A DNA stretch of 64,000 nt from Roseateles chitinivorans (GCF_002761755.1 NZ_PEOG01000023.1:1-64000), one strand, 5' to 3'. Positions 8,599-18,023 are shown, counted from the stretch's first letter. A program made the numbers and translations. The notes: a model not told the origin generated them from the letters alone.

Positions 8599-9441
8599 GT
8601 GCGCCTGCAACTGATCTCCGACCTCCACCTCGAGCGCCAGACCGACTTCCAGACCGTCGCCGCGCCCGACGTCGATCTGCTGGTGCTGGCGGGCGACGTC
8701 GGCTCGTACCAGGCCGGATCGCGGCTGGTGACCGACGACTTCGGCCTGGGCCGCTTCTCGCCGAGGCGTGCCGACGCGCCATGGCGGCGCGTGCTCTACG
8801 TGCCGGGCAATCACGAGTACGACGGCCTCGAGTTCAGCACCGCCCAGGCTCGGCTGCGTCAAACCTGTGCCGATCTGGGCATCGAATGGCTCGATCGGGA
8901 GCAGATCGTCATCGGTGATGTGCGCTTCCTCGGCACCACGCTGTGGGCCGACTTCGACGCGCTGGCCGCGCGCGAAGCCACCGTGACGAAACAGCTGGCG
9001 GCACGCGAGAAGGCCTTCCGGGCCGCGAATTTCTATCTGCGTCGCTATTCGACGCTGGTCGACGGACAACATCTGCTGGCCGAAGGGCAGCGGGAACTCG
9101 CGCTCGACTGCCAGGCCTGGCTGCGCGCGGCGCTGGCCGCGCCCTTCGACGGCAAGACGGTGGTCGTCACGCATTACGCGCCGAGCCTGCGCAGCGCCGA
9201 TCCCCGCTATGGGTTGACGCCGGGCACTGCCGGCTTCTGCAACTCGCTCGACGAGCTGCTGCCCTTCGCCGACCTGTGGCTGCACGGGCACCTGCACTGC
9301 GCCCACGACTATGTCGTCGAGTCGCCGGCCGGTCCGCGCGGCGAGCTGCCCCACCGGTGCCGGGTCGTCGCGAATCCGCTGGGCTATGCGAGCAAGGGCG
9401 AGCAGGAGGACTACCGGCCCGACCTCGTCATCGAGGTCTGA
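8599..9441 (+). CDS. Calcineurin-like metallophosphoesterase
   Basis: 280 residues if translation begins at the GTG at 8599 (MRLQLISDLHLE), which places the first beta strand of the fold at the N-terminus. The frame stays open upstream to an ATG at 8530, but that extension is Arg/Pro-rich and unlike the family. All metal-binding blocks are present in order: DLHLE, GDVGSY, GNHEYD, VTHYAPS and HGHLH. The family hydrolyses phosphomono- or diesters with a two-metal centre; the substrate is unknown. The last 14 bp overlap the 3' end of the convergent citryl-CoA-lyase-like gene. Confidence 0.85.
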   Translation: MRLQLISDLHLERQTDFQTVAAPDVDLLVLAGDVGSYQAGSRLVTDDFGLGRFSPRRADAPWRRVLYVPGNHEYDGLEFSTAQARLRQTCADLGIEWLDREQIVIGDVRFLGTTLWADFDALAAREATVTKQLAAREKAFRAANFYLRRYSTLVDGQHLLAEGQRELALDCQAWLRAALAAPFDGKTVVVTHYAPSLRSADPRYGLTPGTAGFCNSLDELLPFADLWLHGHLHCAHDYVVESPAGPRGELPHRCRVVANPLGYASKGEQEDYRPDLVIEV

Positions 9442-10267
9442 CGGGCGGCGGGCCGTCGTAGGTCCAGAGGTAGTCGCGCGGCATCGGGCCCTTGTTGCGG
9501 CCGCCCTGCTGCGTCTGTTCCCACGCGTGAGCCAGGATGCCCACCGAGCGGGAAAGACAGAACAGGCCGCGCGCCAGCGGTGCCGGGAAGCCGAGCTCGG
9601 CGTAGATCACCGCCGTCGCGCCGTCGATGTTCATCGGAATGCGCCGACCGTCCTTGCGCCGCTGCAATTCGGCCTCGACCGCGCGCCCGATCGCCGCGAA
9701 GCGGCCCGACACCACGCCGAGCTGCGCGGCCTCGTCGACCAGCGCCAGCAGGCGCGGCGCACGCGGATCCACCGGATGGAAGCGGTGGCCGAAGCCCGAC
9801 ACGAACTTGCCGCGCAGCGCGATGGCCTCGTCCAGGCCGGCAGCGGTGGCGGTCTCCAGCGTCGCGCCGCCGTCCATCCGCGCCGCGATCGACTGCAGCA
9901 TCTCCACGCATTGCTCGCCCGCGCCGCCATGCACGTCGCCCAGCACGTTCATCGCCGAGGCCATCGCATTGTTCAGGCCCACGCCGCAGGTCGCCGCCAT
10001 GCGCGCGATCGCGATGCTCGGTGCCTGCGGCCCATGGTCCACCGCCGCCATCAGCGCCATGTCCAGCAGCTGGGCCTGCTCCGCGCCGGGCAGCTCGCCG
10101 CGCGTCATCAGCCAGATCATCTGCGCGAAGCTCACCTGCCCGATCAGGTCCTGGATCGCATGCCCGCGGTAGCGGATCACGCCCGGGGACATCTCGATGA
10201 TGGACGTGCGCCACCAGTCCGACACGCGGGGATCCTGCTTGCCGTCGCTCAGCTTGCCGTCGCTCAT
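9428..10267 (-). CDS. Citryl-CoA lyase / citrate-synthase-superfamily enzyme
   Basis: 279 residues, much shorter than a TCA-cycle citrate synthase (about 430). The sequence has the small and large domains of the superfamily with the active-site blocks NVLGDVHGGAGE and GFGHRFHPVDPRA, corresponding to the His-containing and Asp-containing catalytic loops. Stand-alone proteins of this size are usually annotated citryl-CoA lyase and cleave a citryl-CoA-like thioester to acetyl-CoA and an oxo acid. The start ATG overlaps the stop of the CoA-transferase gene (ATGA), so translation is probably coupled. The context suggests it cleaves the CoA ester that the transferase makes. The true acid substrate is unknown. 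Confidence 0.8.
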   Translation of the reverse strand: MSDGKLSDGKQDPRVSDWWRTSIIEMSPGVIRYRGHAIQDLIGQVSFAQMIWLMTRGELPGAEQAQLLDMALMAAVDHGPQAPSIAIARMAATCGVGLNNAMASAMNVLGDVHGGAGEQCVEMLQSIAARMDGGATLETATAAGLDEAIALRGKFVSGFGHRFHPVDPRAPRLLALVDEAAQLGVVSGRFAAIGRAVEAELQRRKDGRRIPMNIDGATAVIYAELGFPAPLARGLFCLSRSVGILAHAWEQTQQGGRNKGPMPRDYLWTYDGPPPVRPR

Positions 10268-11466
10268 ACCGCCTTCTCCTCTTTCAGCGCGGCGCGTTCG
10301 TCAGCGCCATAACCCAGCTCGGCCAGGATCTCCTCGGTGTGCTGCCCCAGCCGCGGCGGCGGCGTTGCCACGCGCGGCGCCTGGCCGTCCAGCTTGAATC
10401 CGGTGCGCAGCACGCGGATGTCGCGGCCCACGCCGGGCACGTCCTCGAAGCCGCCGATCAGGCCGCGCTCGGCGATCTGCGGATGCGCGAGCGCCTCCTT
10501 CACCGACAGCACCGGCCCGGCGGGCACGCCCGCGTCGATGAAACTCGGCCACCAGTCGACCGCCGGCCGCTCGCTCAGCGCCGCCTCCAGCAGGTGCGTC
10601 AGCGCGGCCCGATGCTTCAGCCGCGCGTGCCGATCGGCGAAGCGGGCGTCGGTCGTCCACTCGGGATGACCTACGACCGCGCAGACGGCCTCGAACTGCT
10701 CCTGCTTGTTGGCGGCGATGTTGAGCAGGCCCTCCCCGGTGCGGAAGGTCCCCGACGGGCTGGCCGTCACGTTGTCATTGCCCATCGGCTGGGGCTCGCG
10801 GCCGGCCACCAGCAGGTTGGACACCGCCCATCCCATCGTCGCCATCGCCGCCTCGAGCATCGAGACATCGATGAAGGTCGCGTCCTGGCGCTCGCGGTCG
10901 GCCAGTGCCGCGGCGATCGCCATCGCGGCGGTGAGCCCCCCGATCGTGTCGGCCACCGGGTACCCGACGCGCAACGGCGCGGTGGCGGCGTCGCCGGTGA
11001 TGCTCATCATCCCGGACATGCCCTGGATGATCTGGTCGTACGCGGGCAGGTCGCGCAAGGGACCGTCCTGGCCGAAGCCCGAGATCGCGCAGTAGACCAG
11101 CCGCGGATGCTCGCGGCGGAGCTCGTCGAAGCCCACGCCCAGGCGCTGCATCACGCCGGGCCGGAAGTTCTCGACGACCACGTCGGCGCTGGCCACGAGC
11201 CGGCGGAACACCGCCTTGCCCGCGTCGCGCTTGAGGTCCACCGTGATCGAGCGCTTGCCCGGGTTCTGCGCCAGGAAGGACGCGCCCATGTGCGCCTGGT
11301 TGAGCGCGGTGTCGGCGCCGAGCTGGCGGGCGAGGTCGCCGCCCTCGCGGGCCTCGACCTTGATGACGTCGGCGCCCAGGTGCGCGAGCTGATGGCAGGC
11401 GAAAGGGCCGGCCAGCACGTTGGTGAGGTCGAGCACGCGGATGCCGCGCAGCGGTGAGAGGCTCAT
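10264..11466 (-). CDS. Family III CoA transferase (CaiB/BaiF)
   Basis: 400 residues from the ATG at 11466 (MSLSPLRGIRVLDLTNVLAG), preceded by GCGGAGAT as ribosome-binding site. The N-terminus with the nucleotide-fold strand and the motif LDLTNVLAGPFACHQLAHLG is diagnostic, as are VVENFRPGVM and YCAISGFGQDGP. The expected catalytic aspartate region (AYDQIIQGMSGMM) is present. Family III enzymes move CoA between carboxylic acids. It lies second in a three-gene unit, 16 bp after the binding-protein gene and overlapping the lyase gene by 4 bp, so it most likely activates the acid that is imported. Confidence 0.92.
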   Translation of the reverse strand: MSLSPLRGIRVLDLTNVLAGPFACHQLAHLGADVIKVEAREGGDLARQLGADTALNQAHMGASFLAQNPGKRSITVDLKRDAGKAVFRRLVASADVVVENFRPGVMQRLGVGFDELRREHPRLVYCAISGFGQDGPLRDLPAYDQIIQGMSGMMSITGDAATAPLRVGYPVADTIGGLTAAMAIAAALADRERQDATFIDVSMLEAAMATMGWAVSNLLVAGREPQPMGNDNVTASPSGTFRTGEGLLNIAANKQEQFEAVCAVVGHPEWTTDARFADRHARLKHRAALTHLLEAALSERPAVDWWPSFIDAGVPAGPVLSVKEALAHPQIAERGLIGGFEDVPGVGRDIRVLRTGFKLDGQAPRVATPPPRLGQHTEEILAELGYGADERAALKEEKAV

Positions 11467-11482
11467 GGGGATCTCCGCGCGC

Positions 11483-12514
11483 TCAATCGACCTTGACGTT
11501 GGCCGCGCGGACCACCTCGCCCCAGCGCTGCTGCTCGCGCGCCAGGAACTGCGCGGCCTGCTGCGGCGTGCCGGCCATGGGCACACTGCCCTCGGACTGC
11601 AGCTGGCCGATCATCGCGGCCTTGGACAGGGCCTTCTGCACCTGCGCATTCATCCGATTGATCACCGCCGCCGGCGTGCCGGCGGGCGCGACGATCATCT
11701 TCCAGTCCGAGGTGTCGAAACCCTTGTAGCCGCTCTCGGCCACCGTCGGCACATCCGGCAGCACCGGCAGCCGCGTCGCGGAGCTCACGGCGAGCGCTCG
11801 CAGCCGGCCCGCCTTCAGGAAGGACACCACCGTCTGCGGCGTGGCGAAGTAGTAATCGACCTGTCCGCCGAGGAGGTCGGTCGCCGCGGGTCCGGCCCCC
11901 TTGTAGGGGATGTGGGTCACCCGGATGCCGGCCTGGCGGGAGAAGAGTTCCCCCGTCAGGTGGCCCACGGTGCCGTTGCCGGCCGAGGCCATCGTCAACG
12001 TGCCTGGTTTGGCCCTGGCGGCGGCGACCAGCTCGCTCAGCGTCTTGTACGGGGAGGCCGCCGTCACCACCAGCACCACCGGCTGGCCTGCGACCAGCGC
12101 CACCGGCGTGAAGGCCTTCGCCGCGTCGTAGGGCATGCGCGGATACAGCGTCGGGTTGATGGCCAGGTTGGCGGTCTGGCCCATGCCGAGCGTGTAGCCG
12201 TCCGCCTTGCTCTTGGCCACCGCGTCCAGGCCGATGTTGCCGCCCGCGCCCGCCTTGTTGTCGGCGACGAAGGTCCAGCCGGTGTCCTCGCGGACCTTGT
12301 CCAGGATCAGCCGCGACACGATGTCCGTTCCGCCGCCCGGGGGGAACGGAACGATGAGCTTGATCGGCTGCGCCGGGTAGGCGGCCTCCGCGGCCAGCGC
12401 GACGGCCGGCATCGCGCTGGCCAGGACCCCGAGGGCTAGGAATGCCGCCGCGGCGGATCCCGTCGCGCCCGCCAGGGACGGTCGAAGGGGCTGGCTTCGG
12501 CTCGATCTCGTCAT
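11483..12514 (-). CDS. Bug/TctC-family tripartite tricarboxylate transporter substrate-binding protein
   Basis: 343 residues. A signal peptide spans about residues 1-42 (Arg-rich start, hydrophobic core, cleavage near ALAAEA). The mature start YPAQPIKLIVPFPPGGGTDI is the conserved N-terminus of Bug proteins, and the two ligand loops (NKAGAGGNIG, HIPYKGAGPAATDLLGGQVD) are intact. These periplasmic proteins bind carboxylic acids for TctAB-type membrane transporters. No TctA or TctB gene is adjacent, as is common in Burkholderiales, which carry many Bug genes per transporter. It is the first gene of the CoA-transferase/lyase unit and is divergent from an IclR regulator. Confidence 0.93.
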   Translation of the reverse strand: MTRSSRSQPLRPSLAGATGSAAAAFLALGVLASAMPAVALAAEAAYPAQPIKLIVPFPPGGGTDIVSRLILDKVREDTGWTFVADNKAGAGGNIGLDAVAKSKADGYTLGMGQTANLAINPTLYPRMPYDAAKAFTPVALVAGQPVVLVVTAASPYKTLSELVAAARAKPGTLTMASAGNGTVGHLTGELFSRQAGIRVTHIPYKGAGPAATDLLGGQVDYYFATPQTVVSFLKAGRLRALAVSSATRLPVLPDVPTVAESGYKGFDTSDWKMIVAPAGTPAAVINRMNAQVQKALSKAAMIGQLQSEGSVPMAGTPQQAAQFLAREQQRWGEVVRAANVKVD

Positions 12515-12531
12515 GTCTCGTCTCCGTGTTT

Positions 12532-12568
12532 GTTCTATCTAGCAGAACGTTGATTTGTCTGATAGAAC
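12532..12568. promoter_or_regulatory. Candidate IclR operator, nested dyads
   Basis: GTTCTATC (12532-12539) is matched by its exact complement GATAGAAC (12561-12568). A shorter dyad GTTCT-N7-AGAAC (12532-12548) sits inside. All lie in the short A/T-richer gap between the divergent binding-protein gene and the IclR gene, 18-70 bp from both starts. Position and symmetry fit an operator controlling both. Confidence 0.55.
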
Positions 12569-12600
12569 TGTAGGACGACAACCAGGCCCTGAAAAGAGCC

Positions 12601-13458
12601 GTGGACCAGGGATTACCCGTGCCCGAACGAAACAGCGCTCCTCCATCCGCCCGGCCCGCCGCGCCTCCCATCGCCTCGGGAGACGGATCCGCGGCGCGCG
12701 CCGAATCCGGCACCGACACCAGCGGGGTCGCGGTCCTCGACCGCGCCTTCGCGCTCCTGGGGGCCTTCGGTCAGGACGAGGACGGCCTCTCGCTGGCCGA
12801 GCTGGCGCGCCGGACCGACCTCTACAAGAGCACGGTGCTTCGGCTGCTGGGCGCGCTGGAACACGGTGGCTTCGTGCGCCGGCTGCCCGACGGGCAGTAC
12901 GCGATCGGCCCGGCGCCGCTGCGGTTGGCGACGATCTACCAGCGCTCATTCCAGGTCGGGCCGGCGGTGGAACCGCTGCTCAAGCAGCTCAGCGCCGAGA
13001 CCGGCGAGACCGCGTCCTTCTACGTCCGGCACGGCGACGCCCGCATCGCGCTTTACCGCTGGGAACCGGCACGCTCGGTGCGCGCCGCGGTGGCGGTGGG
13101 CCAGCAATACGCCTTGCGCCAGGGCGCCTCGGGCAAGGTGCTGTGCGCGTTCTCGGAAGACCTGAGCGCGGACTTGGAGGTGATCCGCACGCGGGCCTGG
13201 GCCGATTCCTACGGCGAGCGGGAGCCGGACACCGCCTCGGTCGCGGCGCCGGTGTTCGGTGTCGACGGACGGGCCCACGGGGCGATCGCGGTGTCCGGAC
13301 CGCGCATCCGCCTCTCGCCGCCGACGACGATGCTCGCAGCGTGCCAGGCGGTGCTGGGCGCGGCCCGCGAAGCGACGCGGCTGCTGGGTGGCGATGTCGC
13401 GCGGCTCGAGGCCGGGTTGCGCGGGCTCAGCATCGACCAGTTCAGCGGCGGCACCTGA
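12601..13458 (+). CDS. IclR-family transcriptional regulator
   Basis: 285 residues when counted from a GTG at 12601; a second GTG at 12619 would trim six residues and cannot be excluded. After a disordered Ala/Pro/Ser-rich lead of about 40 residues, the winged helix-turn-helix (VAVLDRAFALLGAF ... LSLAELARRTDLYKSTVLRL) spans about 43-105. The effector-binding domain follows, with the segment LRQGASGKVLCAFS typical of the family. It is divergent from the binding-protein/CoA-transferase/lyase genes with a dyad operator between them, so it should be their local regulator, responding to the acid or its CoA ester. Confidence 0.88.
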   Translation: MDQGLPVPERNSAPPSARPAAPPIASGDGSAARAESGTDTSGVAVLDRAFALLGAFGQDEDGLSLAELARRTDLYKSTVLRLLGALEHGGFVRRLPDGQYAIGPAPLRLATIYQRSFQVGPAVEPLLKQLSAETGETASFYVRHGDARIALYRWEPARSVRAAVAVGQQYALRQGASGKVLCAFSEDLSADLEVIRTRAWADSYGEREPDTASVAAPVFGVDGRAHGAIAVSGPRIRLSPPTTMLAACQAVLGAAREATRLLGGDVARLEAGLRGLSIDQFSGGT

Positions 13459-13553
13459 GCGCCTCGACGCGCAAGCCGACGAAGGCCGCATGCGCTTGAA
13501 GCGGTGGGGGGCGTCCATCCTCCCCGCCTCGCTCGATCGGCCCCCGATGAAGA

Positions 13554-13574
13554 ACGCCGGCGCAAGGCCGGCGT
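13554..13574 (-). terminator. Weak terminator hairpin after the YecA-like gene
   Basis: The perfect 8-bp stem ACGCCGGC / GCCGGCGT has a 5-base loop. Downstream on the minus strand only a short T-rich stretch (TTCTTCAT) follows, so termination may be inefficient. It lies 53 bp past the stop at 13627. Confidence 0.4.
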
Positions 13575-13626
13575 CAGTTCGAATCAGGCCGCCCGCCTCA
13601 GCGACGGCGGCCTCGTGGCAAGGCGA

Positions 13627-14439
13627 TCAGGCGGCGCCGTGGCAGTTCTTGAACTTCTTGCCCGAGCCGCAATGGCAGGGATCGTTGCGGCCCAGCTTGG
13701 GCGTGTCGCGGCGGACCTGCTCGACGTGATAGCGCTGCGACTCGGTCGCTTCCTGGAGGTCGACCACGGTCAGGATCAGATCCTCGATGGCCTCGTCGAT
13801 GTTCTTGAGCGGGTGTTCCCGGTCCAGCAGCTCGACGATCTCCCGCTCCTCCGGCGTCTCGGCCGGCAGGTGGCGGTACAAGCGGGCGAGCAGCGCGTTG
13901 ACGTTGTCGTCGGCCTGCTCGTGCAGGTCGGGGAAGGTGACCGCGGCATATTCAAAGCCGCCGACCCACGGCAGCAGCGCGCGGGTGATCGGATCCTCGG
14001 GCGGCGTCACCGCGTCGGGATCGATGCCTTCGGCGGCCGCGATCTCGGCGGCGGCTTCGACGGCGTCTTCCGCCCGCTCCTCGGCCTCATCGCCGCCCTC
14101 GCCGGTGGCCTCGTCTTCGGCGTCCAGGTCCAGCACCAACGGGTAGAACCAGCCCTGCTCCAGCATGCTGTGGTTCAGCGAGGCGAAGCGGCGCTCCACC
14201 AGCGAGCGGATGCGGGCGAGCCAGGCAGGATCGACGTCGTCGGGCAGCGGGCGACCTTCGTAGTCGAAGATCGGCGGCAGCCACTCCTCGATCGGGATCA
14301 GGCGCGGCTGCACCAGCACGCCGGCCAGGTAGCCGTCCAGCATCGACGCGTCGAGCGGCTCGAGCGGCGCCGGCGTGGCGGCGAGGAGGTCGTCGAGTTC
14401 GTCGAACTCGGCGTCGGAAAGGTCGTGGGCAATGCTCAT
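13627..14439 (-). CDS. UPF0149/YecA-family protein with C-terminal SEC-C zinc motif
   Basis: 270 residues. The first half is the UPF0149 helical domain ([26 protein letters not shown]). A long Glu/Ala-rich acidic insert spans about 105-142, and the tail [19 protein letters not shown] is the CxC-8x-CH zinc-binding SEC-C motif also found at the end of SecA. In E. coli, YecA with this motif has been linked to SecA and ribosome binding, so a role near protein export is possible but not shown here. The gene overlaps the upstream LysR gene by 4 bp. The acidic insert is longer than in enterobacterial YecA. Confidence 0.85.
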   Translation of the reverse strand: MSIAHDLSDAEFDELDDLLAATPAPLEPLDASMLDGYLAGVLVQPRLIPIEEWLPPIFDYEGRPLPDDVDPAWLARIRSLVERRFASLNHSMLEQGWFYPLVLDLDAEDEATGEGGDEAEERAEDAVEAAAEIAAAEGIDPDAVTPPEDPITRALLPWVGGFEYAAVTFPDLHEQADDNVNALLARLYRHLPAETPEEREIVELLDREHPLKNIDEAIEDLILTVVDLQEATESQRYHVEQVRRDTPKLGRNDPCHCGSGKKFKNCHGAA

Positions 14440-15380
14440 GGGGCGCGATTGTCGCCGGGCGCGACCGAATCGATCAGCCGTTCGCGCATCCAGCGCTGGG
14501 CGCTGCGGTCTTCATTGCGCAGATGCCAGAGCAGGTCCACATGCACCGGCGAGAGCTGCATCGGCAGCGGTCGGTAGATCAGCGACTCCTGATAACCGGT
14601 GGCCGTGATGAAGGATTGGGGGAGCACCGTCAGCAGATCGGAATGGGCGACCACCCGTCCGGCGGTGAAGAACTGGTTGACCGTCAACGCGATCCGGCGG
14701 CTGCGCTTGAGCGCCGCCAGCGCCTCGTCGACGAAGCCGTAAGGCCGGCCGGAGAAGCTCACCAGCAGGTGATGCGCCTGGCAGAAGACGTCCAGCGTCA
14801 GCTCCTGGTCCGCCAGCGGGTGGCCACGCCGCATCACGCAGACGTAGTAGGAGTCATAGAGCCGTTGCTGGCGGATGGCCGCCATGTCGCCCTGCCCCTT
14901 GAGCGCGGCGACGGCGGTCGGAAAGTAGCCCAGCGCGAAGTCGGCCTCGCCCTGCTCCAGCAGCGAGCGGGGATCGCGGGTCGTCAGCGGCAGCACATGG
15001 ACATTGGCCAGCGCCCGCATCCGCTCCAGCTGCTGCATCAGCGGCGGCAGGATCAGCGCCGCGGTGGCGTCGGCCATCGCCAGCCGGAAGGTGTATTCCT
15101 CGGATCCCGGCTGATAGTCGCCCGGATCGAGCGCCACCCGCAGGCGGGTCAAGGCCGACCGGACCTCCGGCCACAAGCCCTCGGCGCGGGAAGTGGGCTT
15201 CATGCCGAAGGCCTGACGCACGAACAGGTCCTCGCCCAGCGCCTCCCGCAGCCGCTTGAGCGCATGGCTCACCGCCGGCTGCGTCATCGACAGCCGCTCC
15301 GCGGCCCGGGTCATCGAGCGCTCCGCCATCACGGCGTCGAAGACCTTCAAGAGGTTGAGATCGAGGTTACGGAAGCTCAT
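14436..15380 (-). CDS. LysR-family transcriptional regulator (NodD/NahR/PcpR-like)
   Basis: 314 residues. The N-terminus [30 protein letters not shown] followed by [24 protein letters not shown] is the winged helix-turn-helix of the NodD/NahR/LeuO-like branch, which begins with an [15 protein letters not shown] motif. A substrate-binding domain fills the rest. The stop overlaps the start of the YecA-like gene, so the two are translationally coupled. The target is unknown. Neither neighbour is an obvious catabolic gene, so autoregulation or a distant target is likely. Confidence 0.88.
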   Translation of the reverse strand: MSFRNLDLNLLKVFDAVMAERSMTRAAERLSMTQPAVSHALKRLREALGEDLFVRQAFGMKPTSRAEGLWPEVRSALTRLRVALDPGDYQPGSEEYTFRLAMADATAALILPPLMQQLERMRALANVHVLPLTTRDPRSLLEQGEADFALGYFPTAVAALKGQGDMAAIRQQRLYDSYYVCVMRRGHPLADQELTLDVFCQAHHLLVSFSGRPYGFVDEALAALKRSRRIALTVNQFFTAGRVVAHSDLLTVLPQSFITATGYQESLIYRPLPMQLSPVHVDLLWHLRNEDRSAQRWMRERLIDSVAPGDNRAP

Positions 15381-15605
15381 CGCGGCCCCTCCAAGGCAGG
15401 CACTTCTTCACGGGAAACAGGGAGATGTCGGCGTCTCGGCACCCTTCGCCGGGTGGCCCTCAAGAGGTGGACGGGGGTGCCGGCTGTGCATTCCTTGGCA
15501 GGTCGCGACGCATCCCGTGATTCAGGTCACGGTCCAGCCGCAAGCCGCGCAATGATATGCACGGCGTTTATACATTCGATGCCCATCTTTCATTGGCGTC
15601 ATTCC

Positions 15606-15623
15606 TAGGGGAAACCCTATAGT
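15606..15623 (+). promoter_or_regulatory. Short palindrome and -10-like element ahead of the 80-residue protein gene
   Basis: TAGGG-GAAA-CCCTA (15606-15619) runs into a -10-like TATAGT (15618-15623), 54 bp upstream of the start. A weak -35-like TTGGCG lies at 15593-15598 at a long 19-bp spacing. The rest of the 297-bp gap back to the LysR gene (15381-15605) shows no gene. Confidence 0.35.
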
Positions 15624-15677
15624 TCGTTCCGTCGGTTCTACAGAGCCGCAAAACCAAGCCAATCAAAGGAAATCGCC

Positions 15678-15920
15678 ATGAGCGTCGCTACCCAAACCTT
15701 CGGTCTGCCGCTGAGCCGCACGGTGCGTCGCGGCGGCACGTTCGCCACCATCGGTGCCCGCGTCTGGGCCCGCACGATCACCAACGTGAAGGCCCGCATC
15801 GAGTCGGCCAAGATGGCCCGCGCCGAGCGCGAGCTGCTGGCCCTCGCCGCCCAGTACGAAGAGAGCATGCCCTCCTTCGCCGCTGAACTGCGCGCCGCCA
15901 ACGCCCGTCGCAACGGCTGA
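15678..15920 (+). CDS. Small basic protein, function unknown
   Basis: 80 residues, rich in Arg and Ala. Codon use is strongly host-like, and an AAAGGA ribosome-binding site sits 8 bases before the ATG. The middle (TITNVKARIESAKMARAERELLALAAQYEES) looks like a single amphipathic helix. Composition resembles short Arg-rich proteins of the DUF1127 type, but I see no decisive match. It has its own leader and is followed by a strong terminator shared with pckG, so it is probably a monocistronic, well-expressed gene. Confidence 0.68.
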   Translation: MSVATQTFGLPLSRTVRRGGTFATIGARVWARTITNVKARIESAKMARAERELLALAAQYEESMPSFAAELRAANARRNG

Positions 15921-16023
15921 ACTGCCGGCCCACCGGGCGCTGTACAGGCCCGGTCGCGAAGCCAGGAACCTAGTGAGGTGAGCGCAGGCTCTCCTTGAAA
16001 GGCGCTCCAAGCCGAGCAAAACA

Positions 16024-16060
16024 AAAGCCCGCTTCGAATCGCTTCGAGCGGGCTTTGCCT
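16024..16060. terminator. Strong bidirectional terminator between the 80-residue gene and pckG
   Basis: AAAGCCCGCT (16024-16033) pairs with AGCGGGCTTT (16047-16056), extended by an inner CGAA/TTCG stem with loop TCGC. A/T runs lie on both sides. It stands between two converging 3' ends. Confidence 0.85.
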
Positions 16061-16121
16061 TTTGCGGCGCCGGTGTAGGCGCCGCCCTCGGGGCTGCGGG
16101 CCGGTGTGGGCCCGCGGTCGA

Positions 16122-17990
16122 TCAGGCCTGGGCCAGGCGCTGTTCTATCCTGGCCTTGGTGGCCGGCAGTTCGGCCGGCAGGCCCTGGGCCAGCTGGGTG
16201 AAGAGCTCGTCGTGCAGCTTGAGCTCGGTCGCCCAGTCCTCGTTCGAGATCTGGGTGACCGTCTTGAACTGTTCCGGCGTGAAGGCCAGTCCTTGCCAGT
16301 TCAGGTCCTCGTAGCGCGGGCTGGTGCCGAAGGCATGCTCCACGCCCGCCCCCTGGCCGTCCACGCGTTCGAGCATCCACTTCAGCACGCGCATGTTCTC
16401 GCCGTACCCGGGCCAGACGAACTTGCCGTCGGCGCCCTTGCGGAACCAGTTGACGCAGAAGATCGCCGGCAGCTTCGCGCCGGACTGCGCGAGCTTGGCG
16501 CCCAGCGTCAGCCAGTGCTGGAAGTAGTCCGCCATGTTGTAGCCCATGAAGGGCAGCATCGCGAACGGGTCGCGGCGCACCACCCCCTGCTGGCCGGCGG
16601 CCGCGGCGGTCGTTTCCGAGCCCATGGTGGCGGCCATGTAGACGCCCTCGGTCCAGTCGCGCGCCTGGGTCACCAGCGGCACGGTCGTCGAGCGACGTCC
16701 GCCGAAGATGAAGGCGTCGATCGGCACGCCGGCGGGGTTGTCCCACTCGGCATCCAGCGCCGGATTGTTGGTCGCGGCGACGGTGAAGCGCGCGTTCGGA
16801 TGCGCGGCCTTGGCGCCGGTTTCCTTGGCGATCGCGGGCGTCCAGTCCTTGCCCTGCCAGTCGATCAGGTGCGCGGGCGGCGTGTCGGTCATGCCTTCCC
16901 ACCAGACGTCGCCATCGTCGGTCAGCGCGACGTTGGTGAAGATGACGTTCTTGTCCAGGCTGGCCATGCAGTTCGGGTTGGTCTGCGAATTCGTGCCCGG
17001 GGCGACGCCGAAGTAGCCGGCTTCCGGATTGATCGCGTACAGACGGCCGTCCTTGCCGGGCTTGATCCAGGCGATGTCGTCGCCGATGGTGGTGACCTTC
17101 CAGCCCTCGAAGCCGGCGGGCGGGATCAGCATCGCGAAGTTGGTCTTGCCGCAGGCGCTGGGGAAGGCGGCGGCGACATGGTGCTTCCTGCCTTCGGGCG
17201 AGGTGACGCCCAGCACCAGCATGTGCTCGGCCAGCCAGCCCTGGTCGCGGCCCATCGTCGAGGCGATCCGCAGCGCGAAGCACTTCTTGCCCAGCAGCGC
17301 GTTACCGCCGTAGCCGGAGCCGTAGGACCAGATCTCACGGGTCTCGGGGTAATGGACGATGTACTTCGTCTTGTTGCAGGGCCACTTGACGTCGGCCTGG
17401 CCGGGTTCGAGCGGCGCGCCGACGGTGTGGACGCAGGGCACGAACTCACCGTTGTCGCCCAGGGTGTCCAGGACCGCGCGACCCATGCGGGTCATGATGC
17501 GCATGTTCACGGCGACGTAGGGGCTGTCGGACAGCTCGACGCCGATGTGGGCGATCGGGGAGCCGATCGGGCCCATCGAGAACGGCACCACGTAGAGCGT
17601 GCGGCCGCGCATGGCGCCCTTGAACAGCGCCTGGTCGCCGGTCTGCAGCAGCGTGCGCATCTCGGCCGGCGCCATCCAGTTGTTGGTCGGCCCGGCGTCG
17701 GCCTTGTCCTTGGTGCAGATGAAAGTGCGGTCCTCGACGCGCGCGACGTCGCTGGGGTCGCTCCAGGCGAGATAGCTGCCCGGACGCTTGGCCGGGTTCA
17801 GCTTCTGGAAGGTGCCGGCGTCAACGAGCTGCTGGCACAGGCGGTCGTACTCGGCCTGGCTGCCGTCGCACCAGTAGACGTCCTTGGCTTCGGTGAGCGC
17901 GGCGATCTCGGCGACCCAGGCGACCAGGCGCTGGTGTTTGACGTAAGCCGGCACGTTCAGGCGCAAGCCTTCCATTACAGGTTGGTTCAT
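16122..17990 (-). CDS. pckG: Phosphoenolpyruvate carboxykinase (GTP)
   Basis: 622 residues, the usual size of the GTP-dependent enzyme. The kinase-1 loop [13 protein letters not shown] (near residue 285), the metal-binding region TIGDDIAW, the oxaloacetate-binding [21 protein letters not shown] and the guanine-contact region are intact. The enzyme converts oxaloacetate plus GTP to PEP, CO2 and GDP, the first committed step of gluconeogenesis from organic acids. It appears to be transcribed alone: a terminator follows, and the leader (17991-18222) contains a large inverted repeat described separately. Related organisms depend on this step for growth on TCA intermediates and fatty acids. Confidence 0.96.
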   Translation of the reverse strand: MNQPVMEGLRLNVPAYVKHQRLVAWVAEIAALTEAKDVYWCDGSQAEYDRLCQQLVDAGTFQKLNPAKRPGSYLAWSDPSDVARVEDRTFICTKDKADAGPTNNWMAPAEMRTLLQTGDQALFKGAMRGRTLYVVPFSMGPIGSPIAHIGVELSDSPYVAVNMRIMTRMGRAVLDTLGDNGEFVPCVHTVGAPLEPGQADVKWPCNKTKYIVHYPETREIWSYGSGYGGNALLGKKCFALRIASTMGRDQGWLAEHMLVLGVTSPEGRKHHVAAAFPSACGKTNFAMLIPPAGFEGWKVTTIGDDIAWIKPGKDGRLYAINPEAGYFGVAPGTNSQTNPNCMASLDKNVIFTNVALTDDGDVWWEGMTDTPPAHLIDWQGKDWTPAIAKETGAKAAHPNARFTVAATNNPALDAEWDNPAGVPIDAFIFGGRRSTTVPLVTQARDWTEGVYMAATMGSETTAAAAGQQGVVRRDPFAMLPFMGYNMADYFQHWLTLGAKLAQSGAKLPAIFCVNWFRKGADGKFVWPGYGENMRVLKWMLERVDGQGAGVEHAFGTSPRYEDLNWQGLAFTPEQFKTVTQISNEDWATELKLHDELFTQLAQGLPAELPATKARIEQRLAQA

Positions 17991-18023
17991 GGCGATTTCC
18001 GATCTGAGGATATGAAAAGCGGA

